A DNA stretch of 64,000 nucleotides from Acetomicrobium hydrogeniformans (GTDB taxonomy: Bacteria; Synergistota; Synergistia; Synergistales; JAFGMB01). Of this stretch, positions 19,171-28,310 are shown one piece after another. Location: the NCBI GenBank assembly GCA_016841745.1, contig JAENYO010000009.1, forward strand, positions 48,599 to 112,598, written 5' to 3'. The translations under genes were made by a program, and so were the position numbers. The notes below the pieces were generated by a model. It worked only from the letters and a program-made list of their open reading frames with translations, was not told the DNA's origin and did not search any database. The stretch's first letter is position 1. Each line of letters begins with the position of its first letter.

Positions 19171-20337
19171 ATGGCAGATAATTTTGGCAAAATGATGAAA
19201 GCTACTTTTCGGGGATTGCTCATCCTTTTGGGGAGTATTGCAGGTTACCAGATAAGCAGTCTTCTTCTACCTCATCTTCCATCGGGATGGTTCCCATGGA
19301 CAATAGCATGGATTCCCGGAGATATAGCTTTCAGATTATTTTGCGTTTTATTCTTTTCATCAGTTGGCTTTGTTCTGACACCTTTGTTTTTAAATGGATT
19401 AGGCTTTATCAGTTCATTATTTGAGCGGCATTTGCAGACTACAAGCTGGCAGGACATCTCCTCGGCAACAATGGGACTAATCATAGGACTTCTGGTTGCA
19501 AATCTTATTGCTCTACCTTTTTCTGATCTGCCGATTGGAAGCTACATTGCAGTGTTTCTGAATGTTGTTCTGGGATACGTGGGAGCGAGACTTGTACTGA
19601 AGAGACAACAGGATATCAGAGGGATGCTATCCCCACTCTTTGGTCTGAAAGAAAGGCTACAGAATCTTAAAGGAAAACATCATAACCACTCAAAGGCAGA
19701 AACGCTCCTTGAACTTGATCGCAATGCCAGACGAAAAGTACTCGATACCAGCGTAATTATTGATGGAAGGATACTGGATATTGCCCGAACTGGGTTTCTT
19801 GAAGGAGTCCTGATACTTCCAAGGTTCATCCTGATTGAGCTTCAGGCTGTTGCTGATTCTACTGATCCCGCAAGAAGAACTAGAGGTAGAAGAGGTCTTG
19901 ATGTTGTTAACGCTCTACAAGATATTACTGGATTGAACATCGAAATATTTGAAGAAAACCTGAAAGATCTCAAAGTGGGATCTGTTGATGAGGGACTTGT
20001 TGCCCTGGCCCTGAAGATTGATGCTGATATTCTAACAACAGATTATAATCTCAACAAGATAGCCCAGATCCAGGGTATTTCTGTTCTTAACGTCAATGAC
20101 CTTGCGAATGCACTGAAACCAATGCTTTTACCTGGTGAAACCATAACTGTAGATGTGATAAGGGAAGGAAAAGAGATCCATCAAGGGGTCGGTTACCTGG
20201 ATGACGGAACTATGCTTGTTGTGGAAGATGGAGAAAACTTTATTGGGAAAAAGGTAGAGGTTGTCGTTACATCTATGCTTCAGACATCAGCTGGCAGGAT
20301 GGTTTTTGGGAAGATCAGACGAGAAGTAAGATCATGA
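19171..20337 (+). CDS. Membrane-anchored PIN-TRAM domain protein (YacL-type)
   Basis: Four N-terminal hydrophobic segments (about 12-34, 52-75, 97-118 and 123-145) precede a PIN nuclease-like domain beginning KVLDTSVIIDGRILD near residue 189, with acidic residues conserved through LTTDYNLNKIA. A C-terminal TRAM domain lies around EGKEIHQGVGYLDDGTMLVVEDG. This architecture matches YacL-type proteins, which usually sit next to ispD as here. The biochemical substrate is not established; a role as RNase or RNA binder at the membrane is inferred. It overlaps ispDF by 4 bases. Confidence 0.92.
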   Translation: MADNFGKMMKATFRGLLILLGSIAGYQISSLLLPHLPSGWFPWTIAWIPGDIAFRLFCVLFFSSVGFVLTPLFLNGLGFISSLFERHLQTTSWQDISSATMGLIIGLLVANLIALPFSDLPIGSYIAVFLNVVLGYVGARLVLKRQQDIRGMLSPLFGLKERLQNLKGKHHNHSKAETLLELDRNARRKVLDTSVIIDGRILDIARTGFLEGVLILPRFILIELQAVADSTDPARRTRGRRGLDVVNALQDITGLNIEIFEENLKDLKVGSVDEGLVALALKIDADILTTDYNLNKIAQIQGISVLNVNDLANALKPMLLPGETITVDVIREGKEIHQGVGYLDDGTMLVVEDGENFIGKKVEVVVTSMLQTSAGRMVFGKIRREVRS

Positions 20338-21542
20338 AGCGTTTCTCATTCCTTATCGCAGCAGGAGGTATGGGATCAAGGATTGGAGGTATTCCAAAAC
20401 AGTTTCGTAAACTCCAGGGTTATCCCTTGTGGATATGGTCAGTAAAGATTTGCGAAAAACTCCATGATCTTGATCTGATCCATGAATCTGTTATGGTATT
20501 TCCAGAAGGGACAGATCTGGACGAGTACTGTGAAATTATTCCTTTGTTTTCAGTTCCCCTAAAATTCGTATGTGGGGGAAAGAGCAGACGGGACTCGGTT
20601 ATCAAAGGATTGGAGGCCTGTTCTGGTGAATTTGTACTGATCCATGATGGGGCAAGACCTTTTCTTAAAATCAGTACATGTCAGAACCTTATCAGATCAA
20701 CAACCCATGAAGAAGGAGCGATTCCCTTCCTCGCGATTTCAGATGCCCTGAAGAAAGTATCACCATCCCATACCTTGCAAACAGAGGATAGGGACTGTTT
20801 TATCATTACCCAGACTCCTCAGTCGTTCTACAGGGAAAATATTCTGCATGTTCTACAAAGCGCTGCTGAGGATGTTCATGATGAAGCAGAGGCCTGGGTC
20901 AATGACGGGCGGCATCTTAACCTCGTCGAGGGAGATCCCCTTAATTTCAAGATAACATATGAAAAGGACTGGGCTATGGCTACAATGATTGCAGCATCAA
21001 AAAGTGAACTTAGAACAGGCTTTGGTTTTGATATTCATCCCCTGGTTCCAGGAAAAAAACTGACCCTTGCAGGGGTCAAGTTACATGATTTTCCTTTAGG
21101 ACTACAAGGACATTCAGATGCTGACGTAGTTGCCCATGCTATATCTGATGCCCTTCTTGGTGCTGCAGGGCTTCCAGATATAGGAACTCTCTTTCCCGTC
21201 AGCGATGAAACATATGCAAACGCAGATAGCATGGAACTCCTGTCTACTGTAATTGAAAGAGTAAACAGCAATGGTTGGGCTGTTCAATGGATCGACATAG
21301 TAATAAACGCCCAGAAGCCAATCCTTGCCGGATTCCTCGATCAGATGAAAATGAATATTGGATCTCTGATAACAGGGGGAAATGTCAATAACCTACCTCT
21401 TAACATCAAGGTAAAGTCTGGAGAATTGACCGGGGCGGTGGGAAATCTTGAATGTATAAAGTGTTATGCTGTGGCAACCCTTGCTAGACTTCAAGTTGTA
21501 AACCTATCCAAAGAGGGCAGAGAAGGTGCCTTGTCCGAATGA
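20334..21542 (+). CDS. ispDF: Bifunctional IspD/IspF (MEP pathway isoprenoid synthesis)
   Basis: The N-terminal half is 2-C-methyl-D-erythritol 4-phosphate cytidylyltransferase (IAAGGMGSRIGGIPKQF, LIHDGARPF). The C-terminal half from about residue 226 is MECDP synthase (GFGFDIHPLVPGKKL, GHSDADVVAHAISDALLGA, DIGTLFP). The usual IspF C-terminal motif that ends in GRxEGI reads here as KSGELTGAVGNLECI, so the CDP-contact loop has diverged although metal-site residues are intact. Length is 402 residues. It supplies IPP for undecaprenol and quinones. Confidence 0.93.
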   Translation: MKRFSFLIAAGGMGSRIGGIPKQFRKLQGYPLWIWSVKICEKLHDLDLIHESVMVFPEGTDLDEYCEIIPLFSVPLKFVCGGKSRRDSVIKGLEACSGEFVLIHDGARPFLKISTCQNLIRSTTHEEGAIPFLAISDALKKVSPSHTLQTEDRDCFIITQTPQSFYRENILHVLQSAAEDVHDEAEAWVNDGRHLNLVEGDPLNFKITYEKDWAMATMIAASKSELRTGFGFDIHPLVPGKKLTLAGVKLHDFPLGLQGHSDADVVAHAISDALLGAAGLPDIGTLFPVSDETYANADSMELLSTVIERVNSNGWAVQWIDIVINAQKPILAGFLDQMKMNIGSLITGGNVNNLPLNIKVKSGELTGAVGNLECIKCYAVATLARLQVVNLSKEGREGALSE

Positions 21543-21558
21543 AACAGATATTATATTA

Positions 21559-21587
21559 TTATCATTTTTAATACTTGCCATTATAAT
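21559..21587 (+). promoter_or_regulatory. Possible promoter of guaB
   Basis: TTATCA (21559-21564) and TATAAT (21582-21587) lie 17 bases apart at the head of the 209-base gap before guaB. This would leave a leader of about 155 bases. I looked for purine riboswitch signatures in the leader and saw none. Confidence 0.45.
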
Positions 21588-21751
21588 CGAGAAGACATAC
21601 AATCTATCAAATGCTTTTCCACGATTTTTTAAGACTAAATCTAATTCTTCTGGTTTCACTTCCAGTGAAGCTGTTGGTTAACTCGTAAATACAGGAATCA
21701 AATGGATCATTCTGGTCCTGAAGCCTTTAAAGCCCCTGGAGGTGCATTAAG

Positions 21752-23224
21752 ATGGATAACTCCCGTTTTGTAGACTATGAGGGTCTGACTTTCGATGATG
21801 TATTGCTTGTTCCTGGTTACAGCCAGGTTATCCCCGCTGAAGTTGAACTAAGTACAAGACTGACACCGAAGATCCAGATGAACCTTCCTATTTGCAGTGC
21901 AGCTATGGATACAGTAACAGAAGCAAGGCTTGCTATCGCCATTGCAAGGGAAGGCGGAATAGGTATTTTACACCGTAATATGGACATAGAAAGACAGACG
22001 AATCAGGTTGATCAAGTAAAACGTTCTGAATCAGGAGTTATAGTAGATCCCTTTTATCTTCATCCGGAAGATAACGTGAGTCAGGCAGTTTCTCTCATGT
22101 CCCACTATCATATTTCAGGTGTACCCATTGTCGATCATGATAAAAAACTCGTTGGAATAATTACTAACAGGGACTTAAGGTTTGTCACTGATTATGAACA
22201 AAGTATTTACGATGTCATGACGATTGACAATCTTATAACAGCCGCTGTTGGTACGAGTCTTGATGACGCTAAGCAGATACTGATGAAGCATAAAATCGAG
22301 AAACTTCCCATTGTTGATGAGAATATGCGACTAAAGGGACTTATCACGATAAAGGACATTCAGAAAGTCAAAGATTTTCCCAACGCATCAAAAGACCATC
22401 ATGGCCGCTTAAGAGTTGGTGCTGCTGTCGGAACTGGTCATGATACCTTCGAAAGAATCGAAGCCCTTGTTAAAGCCGGTATCGATGTAATAACGATAGA
22501 TACAGCACATGGCCATTCACAAAAGGTTTTGGATACTGTTACCGAAGTTCGCAGGATTTATCCTGAACTATCAATTATTGCCGGGAATATTGCTACAGCT
22601 GCTGCAGCTGAGGCCCTTATCAAAGCAGGTGCCGATGCAGTAAAGGTAGGGGTGGGCCCCGGCTCCATCTGTACAACCAGGGTTGTAGCAGGAATAGGAG
22701 TGCCACAGCTTACCGCCATAATGAGAGTATCAAAAGCCGCTCATAAATTGGATAGAACTGTAATCGCAGATGGAGGGATACGTTTCTCCGGAGACATTGT
22801 CAAAGCGATGGCAGCAGGGGCCGATTCAGTAATGATCGGTTCTTTATTTGCCGGGACGGAAGAAAGTCCCGGTGAGGTCGTTTTATACAGAGGACGATCT
22901 TTCAAGAGTTATCGAGGGATGGGTTCTCTCGGTGCAATGAGGGAAGGATGTAGTAAGGATAGATATTTTCAGGAAGATGTAACTTCAGAAAAACTGGTTC
23001 CTGAAGGCATAGAAGGACTTGCTCCTCACAAAGGATCTCTTTCAGGGGTGGTTTATCAGATGGCAGGAGGACTAAGAGCAGGAATGGGGTATGTCGGTGC
23101 TCGGAATATAAAGGTTCTTCAGGAAGAATCAACCTTTGTTAAGATCAGTTCTGCAGGAGTCAAGGAAAGTCATCCCCATGATGTGGTGATAACCAAGGAA
23201 GCTCCCAATTATTGGGTAGAATGA
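21752..23224 (+). CDS. guaB: Inosine-5'-monophosphate dehydrogenase
   Basis: Oxidises IMP to XMP, the committed step of guanine nucleotide synthesis. The (beta/alpha)8 barrel is interrupted at about residues 95-205 by a CBS pair ([16 protein letters not shown] and the following repeat). The catalytic Cys lies in GPGSICTTR near residue 308, with the mobile flap after [11 protein letters not shown]. Length is 490 residues. ATG 21752 follows GGAGG. It stands alone between a long leader and the rimP promoter. Confidence 0.97.
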   Translation: MDNSRFVDYEGLTFDDVLLVPGYSQVIPAEVELSTRLTPKIQMNLPICSAAMDTVTEARLAIAIAREGGIGILHRNMDIERQTNQVDQVKRSESGVIVDPFYLHPEDNVSQAVSLMSHYHISGVPIVDHDKKLVGIITNRDLRFVTDYEQSIYDVMTIDNLITAAVGTSLDDAKQILMKHKIEKLPIVDENMRLKGLITIKDIQKVKDFPNASKDHHGRLRVGAAVGTGHDTFERIEALVKAGIDVITIDTAHGHSQKVLDTVTEVRRIYPELSIIAGNIATAAAAEALIKAGADAVKVGVGPGSICTTRVVAGIGVPQLTAIMRVSKAAHKLDRTVIADGGIRFSGDIVKAMAAGADSVMIGSLFAGTEESPGEVVLYRGRSFKSYRGMGSLGAMREGCSKDRYFQEDVTSEKLVPEGIEGLAPHKGSLSGVVYQMAGGLRAGMGYVGARNIKVLQEESTFVKISSAGVKESHPHDVVITKEAPNYWVE

Positions 23225-23250
23225 GGATTCAGCTTATCTTTTCTGGGTAC

Positions 23251-23280
23251 TTGTCTTTTAACACGAGTGCGTGGTATACT
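23251..23280 (+). promoter_or_regulatory. Promoter of the rimP-nusA-infB operon
   Basis: TTGTCT (23251-23256) and TATACT (23275-23280) with an 18-base spacer lie just after guaB. The predicted start near 23287 places a terminator-type hairpin (23310-23344) inside the untranslated leader. Confidence 0.65.
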
Positions 23281-23309
23281 AACTACGTTTAATGCGTGAA
23301 GAATCTTTC

Positions 23310-23344
23310 AACAAAGAGTGGGTTCAACCCACTCTTTGTTTTTT
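23310..23344 (+). terminator. Leader terminator / attenuator ahead of rimP
   Basis: Arms 23310-23324 and 23326-23340 are a perfect 15-bp inverted repeat, AACAAAGAGTGGGTT on the left side, with the loop formed by opening the innermost pairs. Six T residues (23339-23344) follow. It lies between the promoter and the first gene, so it would shorten most transcripts unless antitermination occurs. Confidence 0.75.
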
Positions 23345-23376
23345 GTAGAAAGATCTTTGATGGAGGGATGTATCCT

Positions 23377-23868
23377 TTGCAGCGTAAAAGAACAGTAAAA
23401 GAACATCTTGAAGAGAATGTACACAAGATAGTGGATTCCCTTGGATATGAGTTTGTAGGGCTTGAATTTGACCAGGAAAGCGCTAGAAGCGTTCTTAGGG
23501 TTTACATTGATTCACTTGGTGGAATTATCGTAAGGGATTGCGAATCAGTATCAAAAAAGATCAGCCGATTTATAGATGAAGATGAAATGGTTCCTGATGA
23601 ACGATTCTTTCTTGAGGTTAGTTCTCCAGGTCTTAATCGGCCTCTTTTTCAACTCCTTGATTATGAAAGATATCAGGGTAAACTGGTAAAAATAAGGCTT
23701 AAATCATCTGTAAATGGGCAACGTAAATTTAAAGGAACACTGTCAGGGATCTCTGAAGATGTCATTCATCTTGAAGATGAAAACGGTGAAATACATAATA
23801 TCCTTTTTGGAGATATTTTAAAAGGAAATATTGTATTTCAAGGTGATCTTTTTGAAAAACAGAACTAA
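23377..23868 (+). CDS. rimP: Ribosome maturation factor RimP
   Basis: Needed for 30S subunit maturation. The N-terminal domain contains GYEFVGLEFDQESARSVLRVYID and VSKKISRFID followed by LEVSSPGLNRPL, the family hallmark; the C-terminal part is a small SH3-like barrel. An upstream GTG at 23296 keeps the frame open through the leader terminator, but GGAGGG at 23362-23367 is spaced for TTG 23377, giving 163 residues. First gene of the nusA-infB operon, as in many bacteria. Confidence 0.92.
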   Translation: MQRKRTVKEHLEENVHKIVDSLGYEFVGLEFDQESARSVLRVYIDSLGGIIVRDCESVSKKISRFIDEDEMVPDERFFLEVSSPGLNRPLFQLLDYERYQGKLVKIRLKSSVNGQRKFKGTLSGISEDVIHLEDENGEIHNILFGDILKGNIVFQGDLFEKQN

Positions 23869-23903
23869 CGTGTCTATAAATAACTATAGAAGGAGGATGC
23901 GTA

Positions 23904-25001
23904 ATGCAGCTTGGGCGTGATTTTGTCCGTGCTTTGAAACAGCTAACAAGTGAACGAGGCCTTCCTGAAGAAGTTATTTCATCCAGTCTGGAGGCAGCCC
24001 TGATCTCTGCATATAGAAAATATAAAGGCGGAAATCAGAATGTAGAGGTTTTTATTGATCTCAACAACGGGACGATTTCTATATACGAAGTTCGGACTAT
24101 TGTCAATGAGATTGAAAACCGTGATACTGAAATAACCCTTGCTGATGTTGATGAAGCAAATTACCCGGATGTAAATCTCGGGGATATTCTCCGGTTAGAG
24201 GCAAACCCAGAGAACTTTGGCCGAATTGCAGCACAAACAGCACGACAGGTTATCATTCAGCGACTTAAAGATGCAGAAAGACAAATAATCTTTGAGGAAT
24301 TTGCAGGCAGGGTTGGGGATCTGGTTACTGGTATAGTCTTTAAAGCAGAGAATGACCAGGTGCTTGTAAGACTGAATGACCGAACAGAAGCCATTCTTCC
24401 AAAGGAAGAACGTATTATTGGGGAAAATTACATTCCAGGGGAAAGAATGAAATTCTACCTCCTGGATGTTCGACAGACTACAAGAGGCCCCAGGATTGTT
24501 GTATCAAGAACACATCCAGGACTTTTGAGAAAACTCCTTGAACTTGAGATTCCAGAGATCAGGGAAAACGTAATAGAAATTAAAGGTATTGTTCGTGAAG
24601 CAGGAGCAAGAGCCAAAATGGCTGTAGTATCTCTTGATCCCAATGTGGATCCGGTTGGAGCCTGTGTAGGGAACAGCGGTTCCCGAATCAAATCGATAAG
24701 CCAGGAACTTGCAAATGAAAAAATCGATGTCATAATCTGGAGTACTGATCCGCTTCAATTTATAAGAAACGCCTTGTCGCCTGCCAAGATCCTCAAAGTC
24801 GAACCAATGCTTGAACAGGAACAAGCGGTTAAGGTCTATGCCCGCCCTGATCAATTATCTCTGGCAATAGGGAAGGCAGGACAGAATGTCAGACTTGCAG
24901 CGAGGCTTACAGGATGGAAAATTGATATCAATGCTCTCGAACCGGAAAGGATGCCTACACTGTCAGATATATTTCACGATATAATTCCAGAGGAAGAATA
25001 A
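23904..25001 (+). CDS. nusA: Transcription termination/antitermination factor NusA
   Basis: Binds RNA polymerase and modulates pausing, termination and antitermination. Domains in order: an N-terminal polymerase-binding domain (1-~125), S1 (about 133-198, GDLVTGIVFKAENDQVLV), and two KH domains (about 200-345, with GNSGSRIKSISQEL and LSLAIGKAGQNVRLAARL). At 365 residues it lacks the C-terminal acidic repeats of E. coli NusA, as is normal outside Proteobacteria. The start follows AGAAGGAGG. The leader terminator upstream is a plausible target for autoregulation. Confidence 0.97.
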   Translation: MQLGRDFVRALKQLTSERGLPEEVISSSLEAALISAYRKYKGGNQNVEVFIDLNNGTISIYEVRTIVNEIENRDTEITLADVDEANYPDVNLGDILRLEANPENFGRIAAQTARQVIIQRLKDAERQIIFEEFAGRVGDLVTGIVFKAENDQVLVRLNDRTEAILPKEERIIGENYIPGERMKFYLLDVRQTTRGPRIVVSRTHPGLLRKLLELEIPEIRENVIEIKGIVREAGARAKMAVVSLDPNVDPVGACVGNSGSRIKSISQELANEKIDVIIWSTDPLQFIRNALSPAKILKVEPMLEQEQAVKVYARPDQLSLAIGKAGQNVRLAARLTGWKIDINALEPERMPTLSDIFHDIIPEEE

Positions 25002-25005
25002 GAAC

Positions 25006-25299
25006 TTGACAGGCAAACGGAAAAGACCAAGAACTTGCGTAGCCTGTCGGTGTGAATCTCCAAAGAAAGCGATGTTGAGGGTAGTCCGAACCCCTGAAGG
25101 TGAAATTGTTCTTGATCCAACGGGGAAAAGACAAGGAAGGGGTGCATATCTTTGCACCAACAGAGAATGTATCGAACTTGCCAAAAAAAGGGATTGCCTT
25201 TCCAGGGCTTTGAAGACCAGAGTCGATCCGGGGATCTATGAAGAAATTATAGTTTTACTGGAGAAGGATAATGATGGATATCATCAGAATATCAGGTAA
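25006..25299 (+). CDS. ylxR: YlxR/RnpM family RNA-binding protein
   Basis: The 97 residues begin TTG 25006, four bases after nusA. The family motif RTCVACR is followed by LRVVRTPEGEIVLDPTGKRQGRGAYLC, written here as two overlapping signatures (LRVVRTPEGEIVLD and GKRQGRGAYLC). The Cys pairs suggest a metal-stabilised fold. Homologues in Firmicutes bind RNA and modulate RNase P. The position between nusA and ylxQ/infB is the conserved one. Confidence 0.92.
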   Translation: MTGKRKRPRTCVACRCESPKKAMLRVVRTPEGEIVLDPTGKRQGRGAYLCTNRECIELAKKRDCLSRALKTRVDPGIYEEIIVLLEKDNDGYHQNIR

Positions 25300-25630
25300 C
25301 AGTACAAGATCTATTGTTTCCTTTCTAGGAATGGCTCGAAAAGCCCATGATGTTGCAATAGGACTTGATCGCATAAGATTTGAACTTGTTAAAAAAAAAC
25401 ACCTCCTGATCCTCCTTGCCAATGATTATTCATTGAATGTTTTACGATCACTGGCAGGGTATCAAGATAGAGGCCAATGTAAGATAATAATTCTGGAAGA
25501 TTGTGACAGAAATTGTTTATCACAGTCTTTAGGGGTGAATAACACCCAGGTTGTTGCAGTAGAACGATCATCTGGTTTTCACAAAAAACTGCTCCAGCTT
25601 GCATCAGAGGGAGGAGATGCCTTTGAGTAA
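25271..25630 (+). CDS. ylxQ: Ribosomal protein L7Ae-like protein (YlxQ)
   Basis: The 119 residues contain the L7Ae/L30e-type fold pattern: SFLGMARKAHDVAIGLDRI, a hydrophobic strand HLLILLANDYS and the late strand VVAVERSSGFHKKLLQL. K-turn RNA binding is inferred from the family. It overlaps ylxR by 29 bases and infB by about 8. Conservation of the key RNA-contact motif is only moderate. Confidence 0.85.
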   Translation: MMDIIRISGNSTRSIVSFLGMARKAHDVAIGLDRIRFELVKKKHLLILLANDYSLNVLRSLAGYQDRGQCKIIILEDCDRNCLSQSLGVNNTQVVAVERSSGFHKKLLQLASEGGDAFE

Positions 25631-27599
25631 AATTCGTGTCTACGAACTGGCAAAGATGTTAGGTAAATCAAACAGAGAACTTTTACTAATGCTCCATGAT
25701 CTTGGTGTAGATGTAAAGACTCATATGAGTTCCATCGATACTGAAACAGCCCAACTTGTTGAAGATACTGTTCGATCTGAAACCTCGGATGAAACAACAG
25801 AAAAAAAGACAAGGCCAAGACAGGCTGCTACTATTGAGGTCCTCAAAGTAACAAAAGGTTCAACTGTAAGAGATGTTGCAGAAATGCTTGAGATTACACC
25901 TGCTGAAGCAGTGAAGGAACTTGTGGAAGCTGGTTTTATGGTCCCTGCAAGCGCCCCGGTCAATGAAGAAATATTACTGGTTCTTTCAGAAGCTTTCTGT
26001 AAAGATTTCGATCTTGTTAATGCAGTTGTAGAAAAGATTGAAGCAACTCCAAAAATGAAACGGACTGTATTTAAGGGCAATAACCTTCAGCCACGGTCAC
26101 CAATTGTTACAGTTATGGGACATGTTGACCATGGAAAAACAACCCTGCTTGATTTTATCAGGGATACAAATATTACATCCAGGGAAGCTGGCGGGATCAC
26201 TCAGCACATAGGAGCTTCAAAGGTTTTTCTCGAAGGGAAGGAAATAATCTTTCTAGACACCCCTGGACATGAAGCTTTTACTTCTATGAGAGCTAGAGGA
26301 ACTCAGGTCACTGATATTGCTATCCTTGTTGTAGCAGCAGATGATGGAGTAATGCCTCAGACTCTGGAAGCAATTAATCATGCTAAGGCGGCAGGAGTAC
26401 CAATAGTCGTTGCTGTGAATAAAATGGACAAAGCAAATGCCAGACCGGACAGGGTAAGACAACAACTTTCAGATCATGGTCTGACTCCGGAAGAATGGGG
26501 TGGAGATACCATAATGGTCGATGTTTCAGCTAAAAGTGGGCTGGGCGTTGATCATCTCCTTGAGATGATTCTCCTTGTAGCTGAAATAGAAGAACTCAAA
26601 GCTGATGCGGGTATTGCTCCAGAAGGTATAGTTATCGAAGCAAAACTCGATAAGGGGAAGGGTCCTGTTGCCACAGTGATAGTAAAACAGGGTACTCTGA
26701 ATCAAGGAGATATTATTCTTCTTGATACTACCTGGGGTAAGGTCAGAGCTATGCTCGACTACCAGGGGAACCAGATTAGAATAGCTGGCCCAAGTACTCC
26801 AGTAGAACTTCTTGGTCTCAATGGAGTGCCACAACCAGGAGAAGCCTTTACGAGAGTTGATAATGAAAAGATCGCTCGCGATGCGATTTCTCAAAAAGAT
26901 CAGGAACGGCGACAGGAAGAATGCGGAAATGTTAAAAGACTTACCCTCGAAGAACTGTACGTCCAGATGCAGGAAGGAGTAGTTCCGCAACTTAATCTTG
27001 TCCTGAAATGTGATGTACAGGGGTCTGTAGAAGCACTTGAGTCATCGTTACAGAAACTAACGACCAATGAAGTAGGAATGACATTTATCCATAAGGGCGT
27101 AGGACGGATCTCTGAATCTGATGTCATGCTGGCAACTGCCTCTAATGCTATTATCATTGCTTTTAATGTCAGACCTGATGCCAAAGCAAAGAAACTGGCT
27201 GAATGTGAAGGAGTACAGATAAGAACCTATGATGTCATTTATGACGTCATTGATGACATTACTGCAGCTCTTGAAGGCATGTTGAAACCCCTTGTAAGAG
27301 AAGAAATTACCGGTCAGGCAGAAATCAGGGAAGTATTCAAAATACCCAAAGCTGGCAAAATTGCTGGTTGTTATGTCAACGATGGTGTCATACGGCGGAA
27401 TTCCAAGGTCAGAATCATTCGTAACGGCATAGTTTCATGGCAGGGTACTCTTTCCAACCTCAGAAGGTTTAAGGATGATGCCAAGGAAGTAGCAGCTGGA
27501 TACGAATGTGGCATAAGCCTTTATAACTTCCAGGATTTTAAAGAGGGAGACATTATTGAAGCCTATGAACTTGTAGAGGAGAAGAGATATCTGGAATAA
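25623..27599 (+). CDS. infB: Translation initiation factor IF-2
   Basis: GTPase that brings initiator tRNA to the 30S subunit. Two N-terminal IF2_N modules ([39 protein letters not shown]) precede the G domain with [12 protein letters not shown] (near residue 166), DTPGHEAF and NKMDKA, then beta-barrel domains and the C-terminal fMet-tRNA-binding domain. The frame is open from TTG 25599 and ATG 25617, but GGGAGGAG at 25608-25615 best fits TTG 25623, which begins at the conserved MSKIRVYEL. That gives 658 residues. Confidence 0.96.
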   Translation: MSKIRVYELAKMLGKSNRELLLMLHDLGVDVKTHMSSIDTETAQLVEDTVRSETSDETTEKKTRPRQAATIEVLKVTKGSTVRDVAEMLEITPAEAVKELVEAGFMVPASAPVNEEILLVLSEAFCKDFDLVNAVVEKIEATPKMKRTVFKGNNLQPRSPIVTVMGHVDHGKTTLLDFIRDTNITSREAGGITQHIGASKVFLEGKEIIFLDTPGHEAFTSMRARGTQVTDIAILVVAADDGVMPQTLEAINHAKAAGVPIVVAVNKMDKANARPDRVRQQLSDHGLTPEEWGGDTIMVDVSAKSGLGVDHLLEMILLVAEIEELKADAGIAPEGIVIEAKLDKGKGPVATVIVKQGTLNQGDIILLDTTWGKVRAMLDYQGNQIRIAGPSTPVELLGLNGVPQPGEAFTRVDNEKIARDAISQKDQERRQEECGNVKRLTLEELYVQMQEGVVPQLNLVLKCDVQGSVEALESSLQKLTTNEVGMTFIHKGVGRISESDVMLATASNAIIIAFNVRPDAKAKKLAECEGVQIRTYDVIYDVIDDITAALEGMLKPLVREEITGQAEIREVFKIPKAGKIAGCYVNDGVIRRNSKVRIIRNGIVSWQGTLSNLRRFKDDAKEVAAGYECGISLYNFQDFKEGDIIEAYELVEEKRYLE

Positions 27600-27994
27600 T
27601 GATCCATCAGGAGATCACTCCATATATAGGCTTACTGATCATTAACATAAGGATCAGTTTTAGCAGAAGTCTTAAAGATAGAAGACAGGTAGTGCGTTCC
27701 ATCCTTGACAGGGTAGTAAAAAGATGGAACGTTTCTGCTATGGATCTGGGGCCGTCAGAATCTCGATCTCAAGCGTTACTCGCCTTTTCAGGGGTTGGAA
27801 CAACGGTTGCAATGGTAAACAGGCGTATGAGTCTGATATATGCATTTGTGGAAAGACTCGAGTCAGATTCAGAATTTGAGATATTAAGTCACAGGCAAGA
27901 GGTAGATAGTTATGACGACTTTTCGTATGCAGAGAATCAACAAACAGATTCAAAGGGAGATTTCTCTGCTTTTAGAGTACAAGATCAAGAATGA
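27599..27994 (+). CDS. ylxP: DUF503 family protein (YlxP)
   Basis: A 131-residue protein whose first ~95 residues follow the YlxP/DUF503 pattern (LIINIRISFSRSLKDRRQVVRSI, VSAMDLG, ALLAFSGVG). Function is unknown; the family always sits near infB/rbfA. The ATG shares one base with the infB stop. The last 30 residues overlap rbfA in another frame by 83 bases and lack family conservation. Confidence 0.85.
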   Translation: MIHQEITPYIGLLIINIRISFSRSLKDRRQVVRSILDRVVKRWNVSAMDLGPSESRSQALLAFSGVGTTVAMVNRRMSLIYAFVERLESDSEFEILSHRQEVDSYDDFSYAENQQTDSKGDFSAFRVQDQE

Positions 27995-28310
27995 AACCGC
28001 CAGACTCGCTATCATAACAGGTGTGGACTGTTCCAGAGATCTTGGACATGCTTTAGTATATTTCACTACTCTGGACACAGAAATTCGCAGGGATGTACAT
28101 AAGGCTCTCAAAAGAATAACTGGATCGATCAGAGGAATGCTTGGGAAACAACTTCATTTAAGACAGATACCTGAGCTCCATTTCAGAACCGATACCAGTG
28201 AAGAATATGGAAGAGAAATTGATAAGATACTGGACAGTATCCTGGAAGAACAGTTGGAGAAAACCATAATTGAAGATACACAACGAGAATGTACTGAAGA
28301 AGATATATGA
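27912..28310 (+). CDS. rbfA: Ribosome-binding factor A
   Basis: Assists late 30S maturation. KH-like fold pattern: RMQRINKQIQREISLLL at the start, the strand DCSRDLGHALVYFTTL, and LRQIPELHFRTDTSEEYGREIDKIL near the end, all family signatures. Length is 132 residues. The ATG at 27912 lies well inside ylxP, a long overlap for this operon. It also overlaps nrnA by 41 bases. Confidence 0.95.
   Translation: MTTFRMQRINKQIQREISLLLEYKIKNETARLAIITGVDCSRDLGHALVYFTTLDTEIRRDVHKALKRITGSIRGMLGKQLHLRQIPELHFRTDTSEEYGREIDKILDSILEEQLEKTIIEDTQRECTEEDI

Noticed and set aside
23296..23376. Longer RimP N-terminus starting at GTG 23296
   Set aside because: This stretch contains the leader terminator, lacks a ribosome binding site and adds residues not found in the family; TTG 23377 has a correctly spaced GGAGGG.
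27229..27265. Repeated ATGATGTCAT/ATGACGTCAT-like palindromes in infB
   Set aside because: They arise from the repeated residues [11 protein letters not shown] in a conserved part of IF-2, so coding constraint explains them.
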